Positions 18,240 to 27,429 of a DNA stretch of 64,000 bases are shown here, piece by piece. Position 1 is the first letter of the stretch. Each line of letters begins with the position of its first letter. A program made the position numbers and the translations under genes. The stretch spans positions 2,715,769 through 2,779,768 of the forward strand of contig NZ_LGHP01000001.1 in NCBI RefSeq assembly GCF_001280845.1, given 5' to 3'. This stretch comes from Bacillus sp. FJAT-28004 (GTDB lineage Bacteria; Bacillota; Bacilli; Paenibacillales; Paenibacillaceae). The notes beneath the pieces are model-generated. The model ran no database searches. It saw only the letters and a program-made list of their open reading frames with translations, and had not been told where the DNA came from.

Positions 18240-19949
18240 CTATTGTTCACTTATGTGACGATACTGTGGTATGCGTACGATAACTGAAGTGCCAATCCCG
18301 GATTGACTATGAATTAAAATCCCGTATTCGGATCCAAATAAGAGCTGTAATCTTTCTTGAACATTTTTAATGCCATAACCAGCACTTTCATGTTCAAGAA
18401 TACGCTCAATCTTATACGGTTCCATACCGACGCCATTATCCTCCACGACAAAAACAATATCCTCACCGTCGAGATTTGCCCGCAGGATGAGTTTACCTCG
18501 ACCCTCCCGCTTAAGATCGATGCCATGCATAATCGAGTTTTCAACAATCGGCTGCAAAATCAAATGGATCATTTCAAATTGAAATACCTTGTCGTCCACA
18601 TCAAATTCTACGTCAAACCTTTTATTGTGCATTGCTAATTGAATATGTATGTACGCTTGGACGTTTGTCCATTCATCTTGAATCGAAATAATCTGCTTCC
18701 CTTTATTTAAAGTCGTTCTGTAATAACTAGATAGATGATTCACCAAGTCACTAATTTCTTGGGCATCGATACGCAGCGCTTTTGAATTAATTAAAGATAA
18801 AGAATTGTATAGAAAATGGGGATTAATCTGAGCTTGTAGCGCTTTCAGTTCGGCAGACTTTTGCGTGATTTTTGTTTGATATACCTCCGAAATGAGCTGA
18901 TTAATTTGTTTAAGCATAGAACCGAATCGATTGGTAAGCTGCCCGATTTCATCTTTGGAATTCGCTGATACAACAATAGTAAGATCACCGTCTTCCACCA
19001 TCTTCATTTTGGTGTTTAATTTCTCGATTCCTTTTAACAGCGTTTCTGAGAACAAGAAGATAATAATACTGAGGAAAACCATGCAGATGAGTACAATGAT
19101 TCCCGTCGCGCTTAAAATATTGCCAATGCCTGTTTTGTGCTGATTGTCGGGAACCATATAATGCAGTATCCAATCGGTTTGAGGAATATCTTTGTTTACA
19201 ACTAAATAGGATTCGCCACCTAATCTTACTTTTGAAGTACCCTTCCTTGAAAGTGATTGAAGTTGAACATCATCCATTTGCCCAACATGCTCTGATAATA
19301 CGGGCCGATTCTGTCTATCGGTGATGATGATGCCATTCCCACCATTCACCCTACCAATGAAATCGCCGAAGATCTTATTGTAATCAAACCTGACATAAAG
19401 TACTGCGCTCACGGTTTGAAACTCGATATTGTAAATCACTCTTGTGGCAAACAACTCTCCATCTTCGAACCACCACTTCGTTGTATCACTGCCCTTAGTC
19501 ACTTGATACCAATCCTTATCCCTAGCTACTGAAGAAGGAGTCATGAAGTTTCCTACTTCAGATTGATGAATCTCGGAGTACAACATAATCTCATTCATAT
19601 CCCTAACCATATACATCAAGTTAAAAAAAATAGGTTCAATTTTATCATTCAGCATCATAAGTTGTGTGTACAAATCCAGATTCGGGTTACTCATCAACTC
19701 AATAACCGTAGGATGGAAAACTATCGATTTTATTGACACATCCTGCCTCTGAAGTCGGTAACTGATCTCTAGTGTGACCTTCTTCGCCTCGTTATCCGCG
19801 CTTTGCAAAAACTGGCTTTCCAATGAAGATTTAGAGTTATGGTAGGCATACAAGCCCAGTACAATGGTTGGCAGGAAGATGACAATCACATAAGAAAGCA
19901 ATAATTTCTGGCGCAGGCGGAGATTACGGATAAATTTGAGTAGAGTCAC
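18240..19949 (-). CDS. YesM-type sensor histidine kinase
   Basis: The 569-residue membrane kinase has a TM helix at about 15-35, an extracellular Cache-like sensor to about 285 and a second TM helix. A HAMP region follows, then a His_kinase (LytS/YesM type) domain with LQAQINPHFLYNSLSLIN, in which His is the phosphoacceptor, and an ATPase domain with VVEDNGVGM. It would sense an extracellular sugar signal and phosphorylate the adjacent AraC-type regulator. The GTG start overlaps the regulator stop (GTGA), implying translational coupling. Confidence 0.92.
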   Translation of the reverse strand: MTLLKFIRNLRLRQKLLLSYVIVIFLPTIVLGLYAYHNSKSSLESQFLQSADNEAKKVTLEISYRLQRQDVSIKSIVFHPTVIELMSNPNLDLYTQLMMLNDKIEPIFFNLMYMVRDMNEIMLYSEIHQSEVGNFMTPSSVARDKDWYQVTKGSDTTKWWFEDGELFATRVIYNIEFQTVSAVLYVRFDYNKIFGDFIGRVNGGNGIIITDRQNRPVLSEHVGQMDDVQLQSLSRKGTSKVRLGGESYLVVNKDIPQTDWILHYMVPDNQHKTGIGNILSATGIIVLICMVFLSIIIFLFSETLLKGIEKLNTKMKMVEDGDLTIVVSANSKDEIGQLTNRFGSMLKQINQLISEVYQTKITQKSAELKALQAQINPHFLYNSLSLINSKALRIDAQEISDLVNHLSSYYRTTLNKGKQIISIQDEWTNVQAYIHIQLAMHNKRFDVEFDVDDKVFQFEMIHLILQPIVENSIMHGIDLKREGRGKLILRANLDGEDIVFVVEDNGVGMEPYKIERILEHESAGYGIKNVQERLQLLFGSEYGILIHSQSGIGTSVIVRIPQYRHISEQ

Positions 19950-21517
19950 CTCCGCCCACCCACCTCACGATATTGAACAGGAGTCAAGCCATTATATTGC
20001 TTAAACATTAAATTAAAATAGGAAGTGTTCGTGAATCCAACTGTACTGGCAATATCAACAACTTTAATCGTTGAATCTCGCAGCAACTCCTTCGCTCGCT
20101 CCATACGAACGGCTGTAATATATTTGACTAGGTTTTGACCTGTACTTTTTTTAAACAAAAAACTTAAATAACTTGGCGATAAAAAGACGCGATTGGCTAA
20201 ATAGGCGACCCCAATATCACTTCCGTATTCCATCTGGATGAGTGTCTGAACATCTTCAATCACTTTGCGGCATTGATCATCTGTCGCCGTTTCGATTTGC
20301 AGCAAATGCTCCTGGAAAACGGATAAAATGACTTGCCTCAACTCAGTAATCGAATTGCATAGTGCGATTCGCTCAAAACCATTCTTTAGTAAATTGCTGT
20401 TTCTTTTGCCTTGAGACTCTACTATTTTCTTTAATATTTCTGTAAATAATAACTTGGCATACATAGAACTAAAGCGCTTACCACTGCGCATACTCGCAAT
20501 AAGAAACTCTATACGATGCTCAAGTGTACGATATTCATTTCGTGCAATTGAAGTATAAATATCCTTCAGCATAAGCTCTAACGATTCGTCGTCTATATGG
20601 TCATGAATGCTTTCATCTTCTTTGGAACAAACGACACTGCTTTCCATAAAAAACCGAAAATTCATTAACTCTTCCATTTGGGTGAACTCGTCATGAAGTC
20701 CCTCTAGCTTATCAACCGGACTACCAACAATAATGAAACTTCGCCGATCGAAGCGAGTCTCAAGCCATTCTTTAACCCAATCCCCATAAACCATAAGCTC
20801 TTGCAGGTTATCGCTGTTCTTTGAAGCTGGATCAATAGCGACTAGCATGATGCTTTGATACTCATTCATATTTAAAAAAAGCATCTCTTGTTTACAAGTC
20901 GATTGAAGAAATTCGAACACTTCTGTATGATGTTGATCAAAAAAACGATTTTGCAATCCAATCATAATCATATACATCCGCATATTTACCAGATCGTTTA
21001 GGCCTGCAAAAGCTGCCCGTTCCTCGTAATGGACGTCACTCTCACGACCTTGAAGGAGATCAAACAGGAGCTTCTCTTTCTCATACGCCACTCCTTTATG
21101 AAAACCTTTGATCAGCAGCTCATCTTTCTCCCTCTGAAGTCGTTCGTCCTCTAGTATAGCGATTATGGATTGGAACATTTTGAGGAATTCCTTCACATCG
21201 ATCGGCTTCAACATATAATTAACCGTTCCAAGCTGAATCGCTTTTTGTGCATATTCAAATTCCCCGTAAGCACTGTAAATAAGCACCTTAAGGTCCGGAA
21301 GGACTACTTTTGCCTGCTTAATTAACTCTAGACCGTCCATGAATGGCATGCGAATATCCGTGAATAACAGATCTACATGATGGCCCCTTATATATTCCAG
21401 AGCTACTTCCCCATCATTGGCCTGAGCAACAGAAAATGGTAGAGCATGCTTATGAATAAGCCATTCTATGGCTTCGATTTCTGCTTGTTGATCATCGACG
21501 ACTAATATATGATACAT
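19946..21517 (-). CDS. YesN-type response regulator, AraC family
   Basis: The 523-residue protein has an N-terminal receiver domain (phospho-acceptor Asp54 in LLFTDIRMP). A long middle region follows, then two C-terminal AraC helix-turn-helix motifs (LANRVFLSPSYLSFLFKKST and VVDIASTVGFTNTSYFNLMF). It is the partner of the kinase encoded just downstream. It most likely activates both the transporter operon (divergent, 250 bp away) and the SLH exoprotein through the shared TCTGTTA operator. Confidence 0.92.
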   Translation of the reverse strand: MYHILVVDDQQAEIEAIEWLIHKHALPFSVAQANDGEVALEYIRGHHVDLLFTDIRMPFMDGLELIKQAKVVLPDLKVLIYSAYGEFEYAQKAIQLGTVNYMLKPIDVKEFLKMFQSIIAILEDERLQREKDELLIKGFHKGVAYEKEKLLFDLLQGRESDVHYEERAAFAGLNDLVNMRMYMIMIGLQNRFFDQHHTEVFEFLQSTCKQEMLFLNMNEYQSIMLVAIDPASKNSDNLQELMVYGDWVKEWLETRFDRRSFIIVGSPVDKLEGLHDEFTQMEELMNFRFFMESSVVCSKEDESIHDHIDDESLELMLKDIYTSIARNEYRTLEHRIEFLIASMRSGKRFSSMYAKLLFTEILKKIVESQGKRNSNLLKNGFERIALCNSITELRQVILSVFQEHLLQIETATDDQCRKVIEDVQTLIQMEYGSDIGVAYLANRVFLSPSYLSFLFKKSTGQNLVKYITAVRMERAKELLRDSTIKVVDIASTVGFTNTSYFNLMFKQYNGLTPVQYREVGGRR

Positions 21518-21660
21518 ATTTCCCTCCCTGTCTGTTCAATCGATGGCTATTCACTCACCTCTTGAGGATACTCACTACAATCCAAAGCATAGCACACTGG
21601 ACATTCCAATTCATACCATTGTATTAAATCACATTCTTTAGTTCTTACTTCCAAATGAAT

Positions 21661-21714
21661 TCTGTTAGGTTTCGCAAAAATCTGTTATTTCGATGAAAAT
21701 GACATTTATACTAC
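21661..21714 (+). promoter_or_regulatory. Tandem operator and promoter of the sugar transporter operon
   Basis: TCTGTTAGGTTTC and TCTGTTATTTCG are direct repeats 21 bp apart, followed 21 nt later by a TACAAT -10. No good -35 is present, as expected when an activator replaces it. See the matching element at 18146-18177. Confidence 0.7.
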
Positions 21715-21762
21715 AATGATAAATGTATTGAGAAACAAACTATCTATTTGGGAGGTCTTTGT

Positions 21763-23082
21763 ATGAAGAGAACATGGATAATCTCCGCTATCGCTATACT
21801 CGCCTTCACGATCCTATTTACAGGCTGCGGTAAGAACAGTACGGAGAATAGCAGCACAAAGGGAAATGCAACAGCGAAGGATACAACCGAAACGAAAGAA
21901 ACTCAGGATCCAGAACCAGTAAAGAAAGTGAAAGTCAGATTATCGTATTGGAACAAAGAAGACAGTGTAAAGACACTACTGCAATTATTCAAAGATAAAC
22001 TTCCCGATGTAGATGTGGAGTATCAGTTCATCGATAACAAGACTTACGCAGATGTCATCAAAACACAACTTGCAGCAGGCGAGGGTCCTGACATTATCGG
22101 TGGAATAATTGATGCTAATACGGTCAAAACAGGTTACTTCGAAGATTTAACAGAACGCTACGCTAGCAAGTATCATGAAACCGGCACGTCCACGGTAACA
22201 TTTGATAATAAACTGTACGGGTTGCCGCAAGCGAGTTGGTTTAACGGGGTTTTCTATAACGTTGAACTATTCACCAAATATAACTTGAAAGTACCAACAA
22301 CGCTTGATGAGTACTTCCAAGTAGCGGATGTGCTGAAGAAGAATGGCATCAAACCCCAAGCGATCGGTCTAAAGAATCCTAACGTAGCGGGCCAGTCCTT
22401 CCTTGGTTTGGCATTAAATGATTTTATCGGCACAGAAGAAGGGAAAAAATGGAATGACGATTTTGGTAAAGGAACCGCGAAAATAGCCGATGCGCTGGAG
22501 CCTGCTTTGACGACATGGACTGAATACTTGAAACACGGTGTCTTCACCAAAGATATGCTTGGGCTTGAAGAAGAACAAGCCATTGACGAGTTTACAAGCG
22601 GCAAGGCAGCTATGTTCCAAGCAGGGCCTTGGTACATGGAAACCTTTAAACAAAAAGCGCCAAACATGAAGATTGATATGTTCCCGAACCTGGGCACAAA
22701 AGGCGGTCCGGGATGGATGGTCGGTGGTCCAGGAGTATCGTTTGGTTTGAATGCGAAGTCCGAAGTCAAAGATGCGGCGTACAAGGTGCTTGATCTGTTA
22801 TCCACACCAGAAGGTCAGAATGCTTACTGGGCCGATAATAAAGGCGGTTCATCTTTCTTGAAAGGCGTTACTTTTGAAATGCCAGCTGAGTATAACGGTG
22901 CTCAAGAAGCTTTCAAGGCGGGTAATGTCATGTTCCCTGTTAATAATTGGGGCGTAGCTTTTGCTGCTTTCACAGATCTGGGAAAAGGTATTCAAGAACT
23001 CGTAGCCGGTATCAAAACGCCTCATCAAGTGCTAGAAGCGGTAGACAAGAAAGCAACTGAACTGCTGGAGAAATCTAAATAG
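21763..23082 (+). CDS. Sugar ABC transporter substrate-binding lipoprotein
   Basis: A type II signal peptide with lipobox LFTGC anchors this 439-residue family 1 solute-binding protein outside the membrane. After a Thr/Glu-rich linker come the usual blocks (VKVRLSYWNKEDS, EGPDIIGG, FTSGKAAMFQAGPW). The start ATG at 21763 has GGGAGG 6 nt upstream. It is the first gene of a three-gene import operon. No ATPase is encoded, so a shared MsmX-type ATPase is presumably used. An oligosaccharide ligand is likely given the fucosidase. Confidence 0.93.
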   Translation: MKRTWIISAIAILAFTILFTGCGKNSTENSSTKGNATAKDTTETKETQDPEPVKKVKVRLSYWNKEDSVKTLLQLFKDKLPDVDVEYQFIDNKTYADVIKTQLAAGEGPDIIGGIIDANTVKTGYFEDLTERYASKYHETGTSTVTFDNKLYGLPQASWFNGVFYNVELFTKYNLKVPTTLDEYFQVADVLKKNGIKPQAIGLKNPNVAGQSFLGLALNDFIGTEEGKKWNDDFGKGTAKIADALEPALTTWTEYLKHGVFTKDMLGLEEEQAIDEFTSGKAAMFQAGPWYMETFKQKAPNMKIDMFPNLGTKGGPGWMVGGPGVSFGLNAKSEVKDAAYKVLDLLSTPEGQNAYWADNKGGSSFLKGVTFEMPAEYNGAQEAFKAGNVMFPVNNWGVAFAAFTDLGKGIQELVAGIKTPHQVLEAVDKKATELLEKSK

Positions 23083-23150
23083 GCCGTATAAAATACAAGG
23101 GGCAAAGCGATTTGCCTCTTGTACATCCTATATGCTAAAGGTTGTTACAC

Positions 23151-24038
23151 ATGAACAAACCAAACATTTTCAAACGAGAGATCAATTATGTTTTGCTTCT
23201 GCTTCCTGCCTTACTTATTTATTGTACCTTTTTCATATTTCCGACGTTAAAGACCGCTTTATACAGCTTTACAAACTGGTCGGACGTGCATCCGACTGCT
23301 GTCAAATTTGTTGGTCTAGACAATTATATCGCTTTATTTAAAGATTCAATCTATTTGACAGGTATTAGAAACACTTTAATCTATGCGGTACTCGCGATGC
23401 TTGGACAGAATGTACTAGCCATTCCATTAGCGGTGTTTCTCAATAAAAAATTAAAAACAAAAAATCTGCTGCGAGCTGCGTTATTCCTTCCTGCGGTGTT
23501 CAGCGTATTGGTTATCGGTTTTCTCTGGAATTTTATGTACTCACCCTCCGACTTTGGCTTAATTAATCAGCTTGTAGTCGCTCTTGGCTTTGAACGCATC
23601 AATTTTCTCGGCGATCCTCATCTTGCACTTTATTCGGTCATCATTGTCTCCGTATGGCAGTGGGTTGGTTACACAATGGTTATTTATTTGGCCAACTTGC
23701 AGAGCATCTCAACAGATTATTACGAAGCGGCGAAGATTGACAGAGCGAGTGGGCTGCAAATGTTCCGCTATATCACACTTCCTCTACTGCTTCCGGCGAT
23801 CACTTTCAACACGGTTATGGGGATGATAAACGGCATGAAGGTATTTGATATTGTTTATGCCTTGACTGGTGGTGGTCCGGGGTATTCTACGGAAACGATC
23901 GTATCACTCATGCTGAAGAAAGGGCTCAGTGAAGGGTTCTATAGCTACGGAGCCGCATTCGGTATCGTCTTCGTTATCCTCGTAGGCATCATCACCTTTA
24001 TTCATATTTCACTAATCAAGATGTGGGAGCGGCGGTAA
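23151..24038 (+). CDS. Sugar ABC transporter permease (MalF/UgpA type)
   Basis: A 295-residue integral membrane protein with six predicted helices. It carries the EAA loop (YYEAAKIDRASGLQMFRYIT) that contacts the ATPase. It is the first of two permeases in the operon. The ATG at 23151 is preferred to the upstream TTG because of AAAGG at proper distance. Confidence 0.93.
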   Translation: MNKPNIFKREINYVLLLLPALLIYCTFFIFPTLKTALYSFTNWSDVHPTAVKFVGLDNYIALFKDSIYLTGIRNTLIYAVLAMLGQNVLAIPLAVFLNKKLKTKNLLRAALFLPAVFSVLVIGFLWNFMYSPSDFGLINQLVVALGFERINFLGDPHLALYSVIIVSVWQWVGYTMVIYLANLQSISTDYYEAAKIDRASGLQMFRYITLPLLLPAITFNTVMGMINGMKVFDIVYALTGGGPGYSTETIVSLMLKKGLSEGFYSYGAAFGIVFVILVGIITFIHISLIKMWERR

Positions 24039-24040
24039 TC

Positions 24041-24871
24041 ATGAATCGATATACTAAGGAAACTGCTGTCACGGAAATTCTTATGCTCGTCTTAGCGGCG
24101 ATTTTTATGATCCCAGTTTACTACTTGATCATCACGACATTTAAGACGCCAGCTGATGCGGTCTCTCATCCGTTGGGCCTTCCAGTTAACATCACGTTCG
24201 ACAATTACATTCGTGCCTTTAAGGCAATGAACTATTTACATGTGTTAGGAAACAACCTTATCATTACGATTTCCTCCGTTGCGGGTATTGCAATATTTTC
24301 TTCGATGGCTGCTTACAGCTTGATACGACGCACTAATCATTTCAGTCGGATCGTGTTCCTTTTATTCATGGTTGGGATGATGGTACCGTACCAAATGGGG
24401 ATCTTAGCACTGTATAAACAGGTATCCCAGCTTGGGCTTATGAATACCTTCACTGGCATTATTCTAATAGAAATTTGTTACAGCCTTCCGTTCTCTATCT
24501 TTTTAATTAAAAGCTTTATCAGTTCTACCGTTCCATTTGAACTGGAAGAAGCAGCAAGAGTAGATGGCTGTGGGGTTTGGAGAACATTCTGGCAGATTGT
24601 GTTCCCGTTGCTTACGCCGGTAATGGCCACTGTAGCTATTTTGAATACACTTGCTGTGTGGAATGATTTCATGACGCCATTGTTGTTCTTGCAATCCCGT
24701 TCAAAGGGTGTATTGCTCTTAGAAGTATTCCGCAACATTGGGCAATTCTCGACCGACTGGACGAATTTCTTCCCGATGATGCTCCTGGCGGTTGCACCAC
24801 TTATTCTGTTCTACATTTTCATGCAAAAATATATCATTAACGGCATCACATCCGGCTCGCTAAAGGGATAG
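24041..24871 (+). CDS. Sugar ABC transporter permease (MalG/UgpE type)
   Basis: A 276-residue partner permease with six helices and the EAA loop ELEEAARVDGCGVWRTFWQI. The ATG at 24041 follows the previous stop by 2 nt with a GGAGCGG site inside the upstream gene. This tight packing is typical of sugar permease pairs. Confidence 0.93.
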   Translation: MNRYTKETAVTEILMLVLAAIFMIPVYYLIITTFKTPADAVSHPLGLPVNITFDNYIRAFKAMNYLHVLGNNLIITISSVAGIAIFSSMAAYSLIRRTNHFSRIVFLLFMVGMMVPYQMGILALYKQVSQLGLMNTFTGIILIEICYSLPFSIFLIKSFISSTVPFELEEAARVDGCGVWRTFWQIVFPLLTPVMATVAILNTLAVWNDFMTPLLFLQSRSKGVLLLEVFRNIGQFSTDWTNFFPMMLLAVAPLILFYIFMQKYIINGITSGSLKG

Positions 24872-24936
24872 GAGCTTAAAGCTTTGTAAGAGAAAGCTTT
24901 GAAGCTGAATACTTCTAATCCTAGATTGTGCGCCTG

Positions 24937-24997
24937 AGACGAATACATGAAAAACCTTAAATCACATGGAGCAAGGTCTCATGTATTCGTCTTTTTC
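24937..24997 (+). terminator. Terminator of the transporter operon
   Basis: AGACGAATACATGA pairs with TCATGTATTCGTCT, then TTTT. The loop is long (about 28 nt). Confidence 0.65.
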
Positions 24998-25139
24998 GCG
25001 TGCGTAGCCTGAAGGTGCAAATGAAGATATTATCTGCGAATTCCAAATTACACTAAATAGATGGATATACACTTTTTAGCGATTTTATTTTGTAGTCTAT
25101 TTTGGGTTTATTGCGAAAATAGCCGAACACGTGATAAAT

Positions 25140-25208
25140 AGCTTATCAGCAATCGGTATACAATCTTGCTCTTTTTCGGCATTCGGTACTTAATCTTGTC
25201 ATCCAACA
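25140..25208 (-). mobile_element. Transposon-like right end of the glycan island
   Basis: Read leftward, TGTTGGATGACAAGATTAAG is followed by TACCGAATGCCGAAAAAGAG and CAAGATTGTATACCGATTGC. This is nearly the same as the end at 47600-47760. Its terminus points outward to the right, opposite to the end at 10521. Confidence 0.55.
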
Positions 25209-25536
25209 CTTACGTGTATGGCTTGTGTCACAATCAAACTAATAGTCCACAATCACCTGCGTAGGTTGATGTCGGTTAACAAGTCTGTTATTAATTTCAA
25301 ACAAAGGTTGATCTTCAGTAATGAAGATCAACCTTTGTTTGAAACGATTTCTTTTGTTGATTTAGAATGAAGTTTGAAAAGCCACCGTTAGTATAAGTAT
25401 ACAAATTCACAAACTTAGTTACTCTTGCATTGCATATAAAATCAGACAATTCACTACAGGAATGTTGCCCTTTAATAACATCAGAAGTACGAATCTTTAT
25501 AATGAAGAATCAACTATTTTTGATGAATGAATTAAT
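25209..25536. other. Intergenic region with a long palindrome
   Basis: No gene is seen. The main content is the inverted repeat listed separately at 25295-25344. Confidence 0.5.
25295..25344. repeat. Perfect 23-bp inverted repeat, 4-nt loop
   Basis: TTTCAAACAAAGGTTGATCT plus TCA is followed by GTAA and the exact reverse complement. It could work as a bidirectional terminator or be a leftover of a palindromic element. It lies just outside the island end. Confidence 0.75.
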
Positions 25537-25752
25537 TCATTTAGTAACCATATCAACCCTATTTGTGCATATATACCCCTGATATCTTTCTGGAATTTTT
25601 TCAAGGCTTTCTTTTGTATCAAATCCTTCTGACCATTTACCATTTCCCTCTACGATTACGACTCGCGTGTTGACAGACTCCATTCTATCAATAAATTTAT
25701 TTGGCCAACCCCATAAGTACTTCGCATAATTTAAAGGTAAATGTATCTCCAT
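25537..25752 (-). CDS. Small soluble protein, 71 aa, unknown
   Basis: The frame starts MEIHLPLNYAKYLWGWPNKF and ends IPERYQGYICTNRVDMVTK. The composition is convincing as protein, but the ribosome binding site is weak. It is acidic/basic mixed with no motif known to me. No core sites flank it, though its size and strand fit cassette genes. Confidence 0.45.
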   Translation of the reverse strand: MEIHLPLNYAKYLWGWPNKFIDRMESVNTRVVIVEGNGKWSEGFDTKESLEKIPERYQGYICTNRVDMVTK

Positions 25753-25796
25753 ATTATGCAATTCTTACGGATCAATATACGTGATTGCTACTTAAT

Positions 25797-26651
25797 TTAA
25801 GCTGCTTCTACCCATGCAAGGACGGTTTTCTCTGGCGTGAACTTTTCTCCTCGTTGAACAATACCAACTAGAATTCGTGCCAGCTTTCCTATTAACTTAA
25901 ATATGGATTGCTGCTTTTTCATCTTCTTTTCTTGCACATTACGCTCATGCAAATGGCGGAACACGGGGTTATTCCAAACGAGCTGAACCGTCGCGAGATA
26001 GAGATATTTTCGCAAGGCGGAGTCTCCTCGTTTCGAAAGTACCATTCGTCCTTTTCGCTTTCCTGACGTACTTTCAGCCAAATTTAGGCCTGCTTTCCGT
26101 AATACCTGACACGTCTATGCGCATACTGGCTTATATCTCCTGTGCCTGCTAGTATGGCCGCGGTGAAGATCTTCCCGAGACCTTTTATGGTGCGAAGCTG
26201 CTGCGCCATTTGCGATGACAAGTGCATCTTTGGGGTCGTTCTTTGATGGACTGTTATCTCGATTTTCTTTATTACGCTTCGTCGTAGCAGGCTTAACCAT
26301 GACCACGTGTAATCCCTTATCTGATAACCAGTTAGCTAGGTTAAACCAGTAATGACCGGTTGGCTCCATGCCGATGATGAGCCTCTTTAATCGATTTTTC
26401 TGCTGTAATCCGGTCATCCAGCGGCTTATTTTTTCAAAACCTTCGATAGAATTCGAAAACGAGAGATACCGATTTGAAATGACGATTCCTCGGAAATTCG
26501 TGGACTGTGCCACGTGAGTTTCTTTGGCCATGTCAATTCCTACGACGAGATGTGAGGTGGTAATTTGTTCAATCCGTTGATTTTGTGAGTCTGATTGCTT
26601 AAACTTCATAGTAAGAGCGCCTCCTTGATGTGTTGTGGGCAAACCCATCAT
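25797..26651 (-). pseudogene. IS110-family transposase, internally deleted
   Basis: The N-terminal DEDD domain is present (VVGIDMAKETHVAQSTNFRG, IGMEPTGHYWFNLANWL, KNDPKDALVIA). The C-terminal Transposase_20 part is in other frames (LRTIKGLGKIFTAAILAGTG, KRGDSALRKYLYLATV). Roughly 150 residues between them are missing and there are frameshifts. IS110 elements insert without terminal repeats, and this copy is inactive. Confidence 0.9.
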
Positions 26652-26740
26652 ACCGGGGCGCTCCTTTTTGACAATGGCTATTTCTTAGCCTCAACAGGAA
26701 TGTTTAGTTAAACGGATTGTTCTAATCTAAAGTTTAGTTT

Positions 26741-27277
26741 TTAATTATTCTTGCATGCAGTTGGTGCGAATCCTAAACTGTCCAAAATTGAATTTACTAA
26801 CTCCGTTTTTTCATCAGCATACAATAGTTTATCTGTTTGATATGCCTGGGAGAGTTTCACTTTCAACTCTTGATATTCTTTTAGTTCTGCATCATTTGTC
26901 AATAAATAATCTCTAAATGCAAATTGCTTTTCTAGATATAAACTGCCTGTTTGGTACATGTGAATTTGTTGAGTTCTTGGCTCACCCTTACTCAAATAAT
27001 GTCTATCGGGAAGTATGTTTGTTCCTTTATAAGCATATCCAAGTCTTTCTAAGCCGTGGACACATTGATTCCCAAGTTGAAATTCTTTTAATTCAATTGC
27101 GATATCAATAATAGGTTTCGCGGATAAGTTTTTCACAGCCGTACTGCCTATATGGTGGACTGCCAAGATAAGTTCGCCAAGTTCATTTTCTATTTGTTTA
27201 TTCTCCGATGTAAATTCCTTCTCCCACTCTGCCGTCCAAGCGATTAGAAAAACTTTACCTTTGGGTAATCCGAGCAT
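26741..27277 (-). CDS. GrpB/UPF0157 family protein
   Basis: Conserved blocks AVHHIGSTAVKNLSAKPIID and LPDRHYLSKGEPRTQQIHMY identify the GrpB family, a nucleotidyltransferase-like fold of unsettled substrate. The 178-residue length is normal. A CoaE fusion seen in some relatives is absent. A cassette joint follows upstream at 27333. Confidence 0.9.
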   Translation of the reverse strand: MLGLPKGKVFLIAWTAEWEKEFTSENKQIENELGELILAVHHIGSTAVKNLSAKPIIDIAIELKEFQLGNQCVHGLERLGYAYKGTNILPDRHYLSKGEPRTQQIHMYQTGSLYLEKQFAFRDYLLTNDAELKEYQELKVKLSQAYQTDKLLYADEKTELVNSILDSLGFAPTACKNN

Positions 27278-27332
27278 TCATATCACCTCTGCATCGACTT
27301 GATAATTTCTATTATAACCCAGTTCATTGAGC

Positions 27333-27408
27333 ATAACTGCTAGTTTGTTGAACAAACCAAAAAGGAGCTGTACCGCAGCTCCTGCACTAAAGTTCGCCGT
27401 TAGTTCAA
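27333..27408. repeat. Cassette joint with GGAGCTG hairpin
   Basis: Core 1 is eroded (AACTGCTAGTTTGTTGAAC). The hairpin is AAGGAGCTGTACCGCAGCTCCT, and core 2 is CACTAAAGTTCGCCGTTAGTTCAA. Confidence 0.6.
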
Positions 27409-27429
27409 AGTTTGACCATGTTACTATGG

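Noticed and set aside
21541..21760. Riboswitch or T-box upstream of the sugar transporter
   Set aside because: The leader is short, has no anti-terminator pair or T-box motif, and is explained by the tandem operator and promoter.
25797..26651. Active IS110 element
   Set aside because: The middle of the transposase is missing and frames are shifted.
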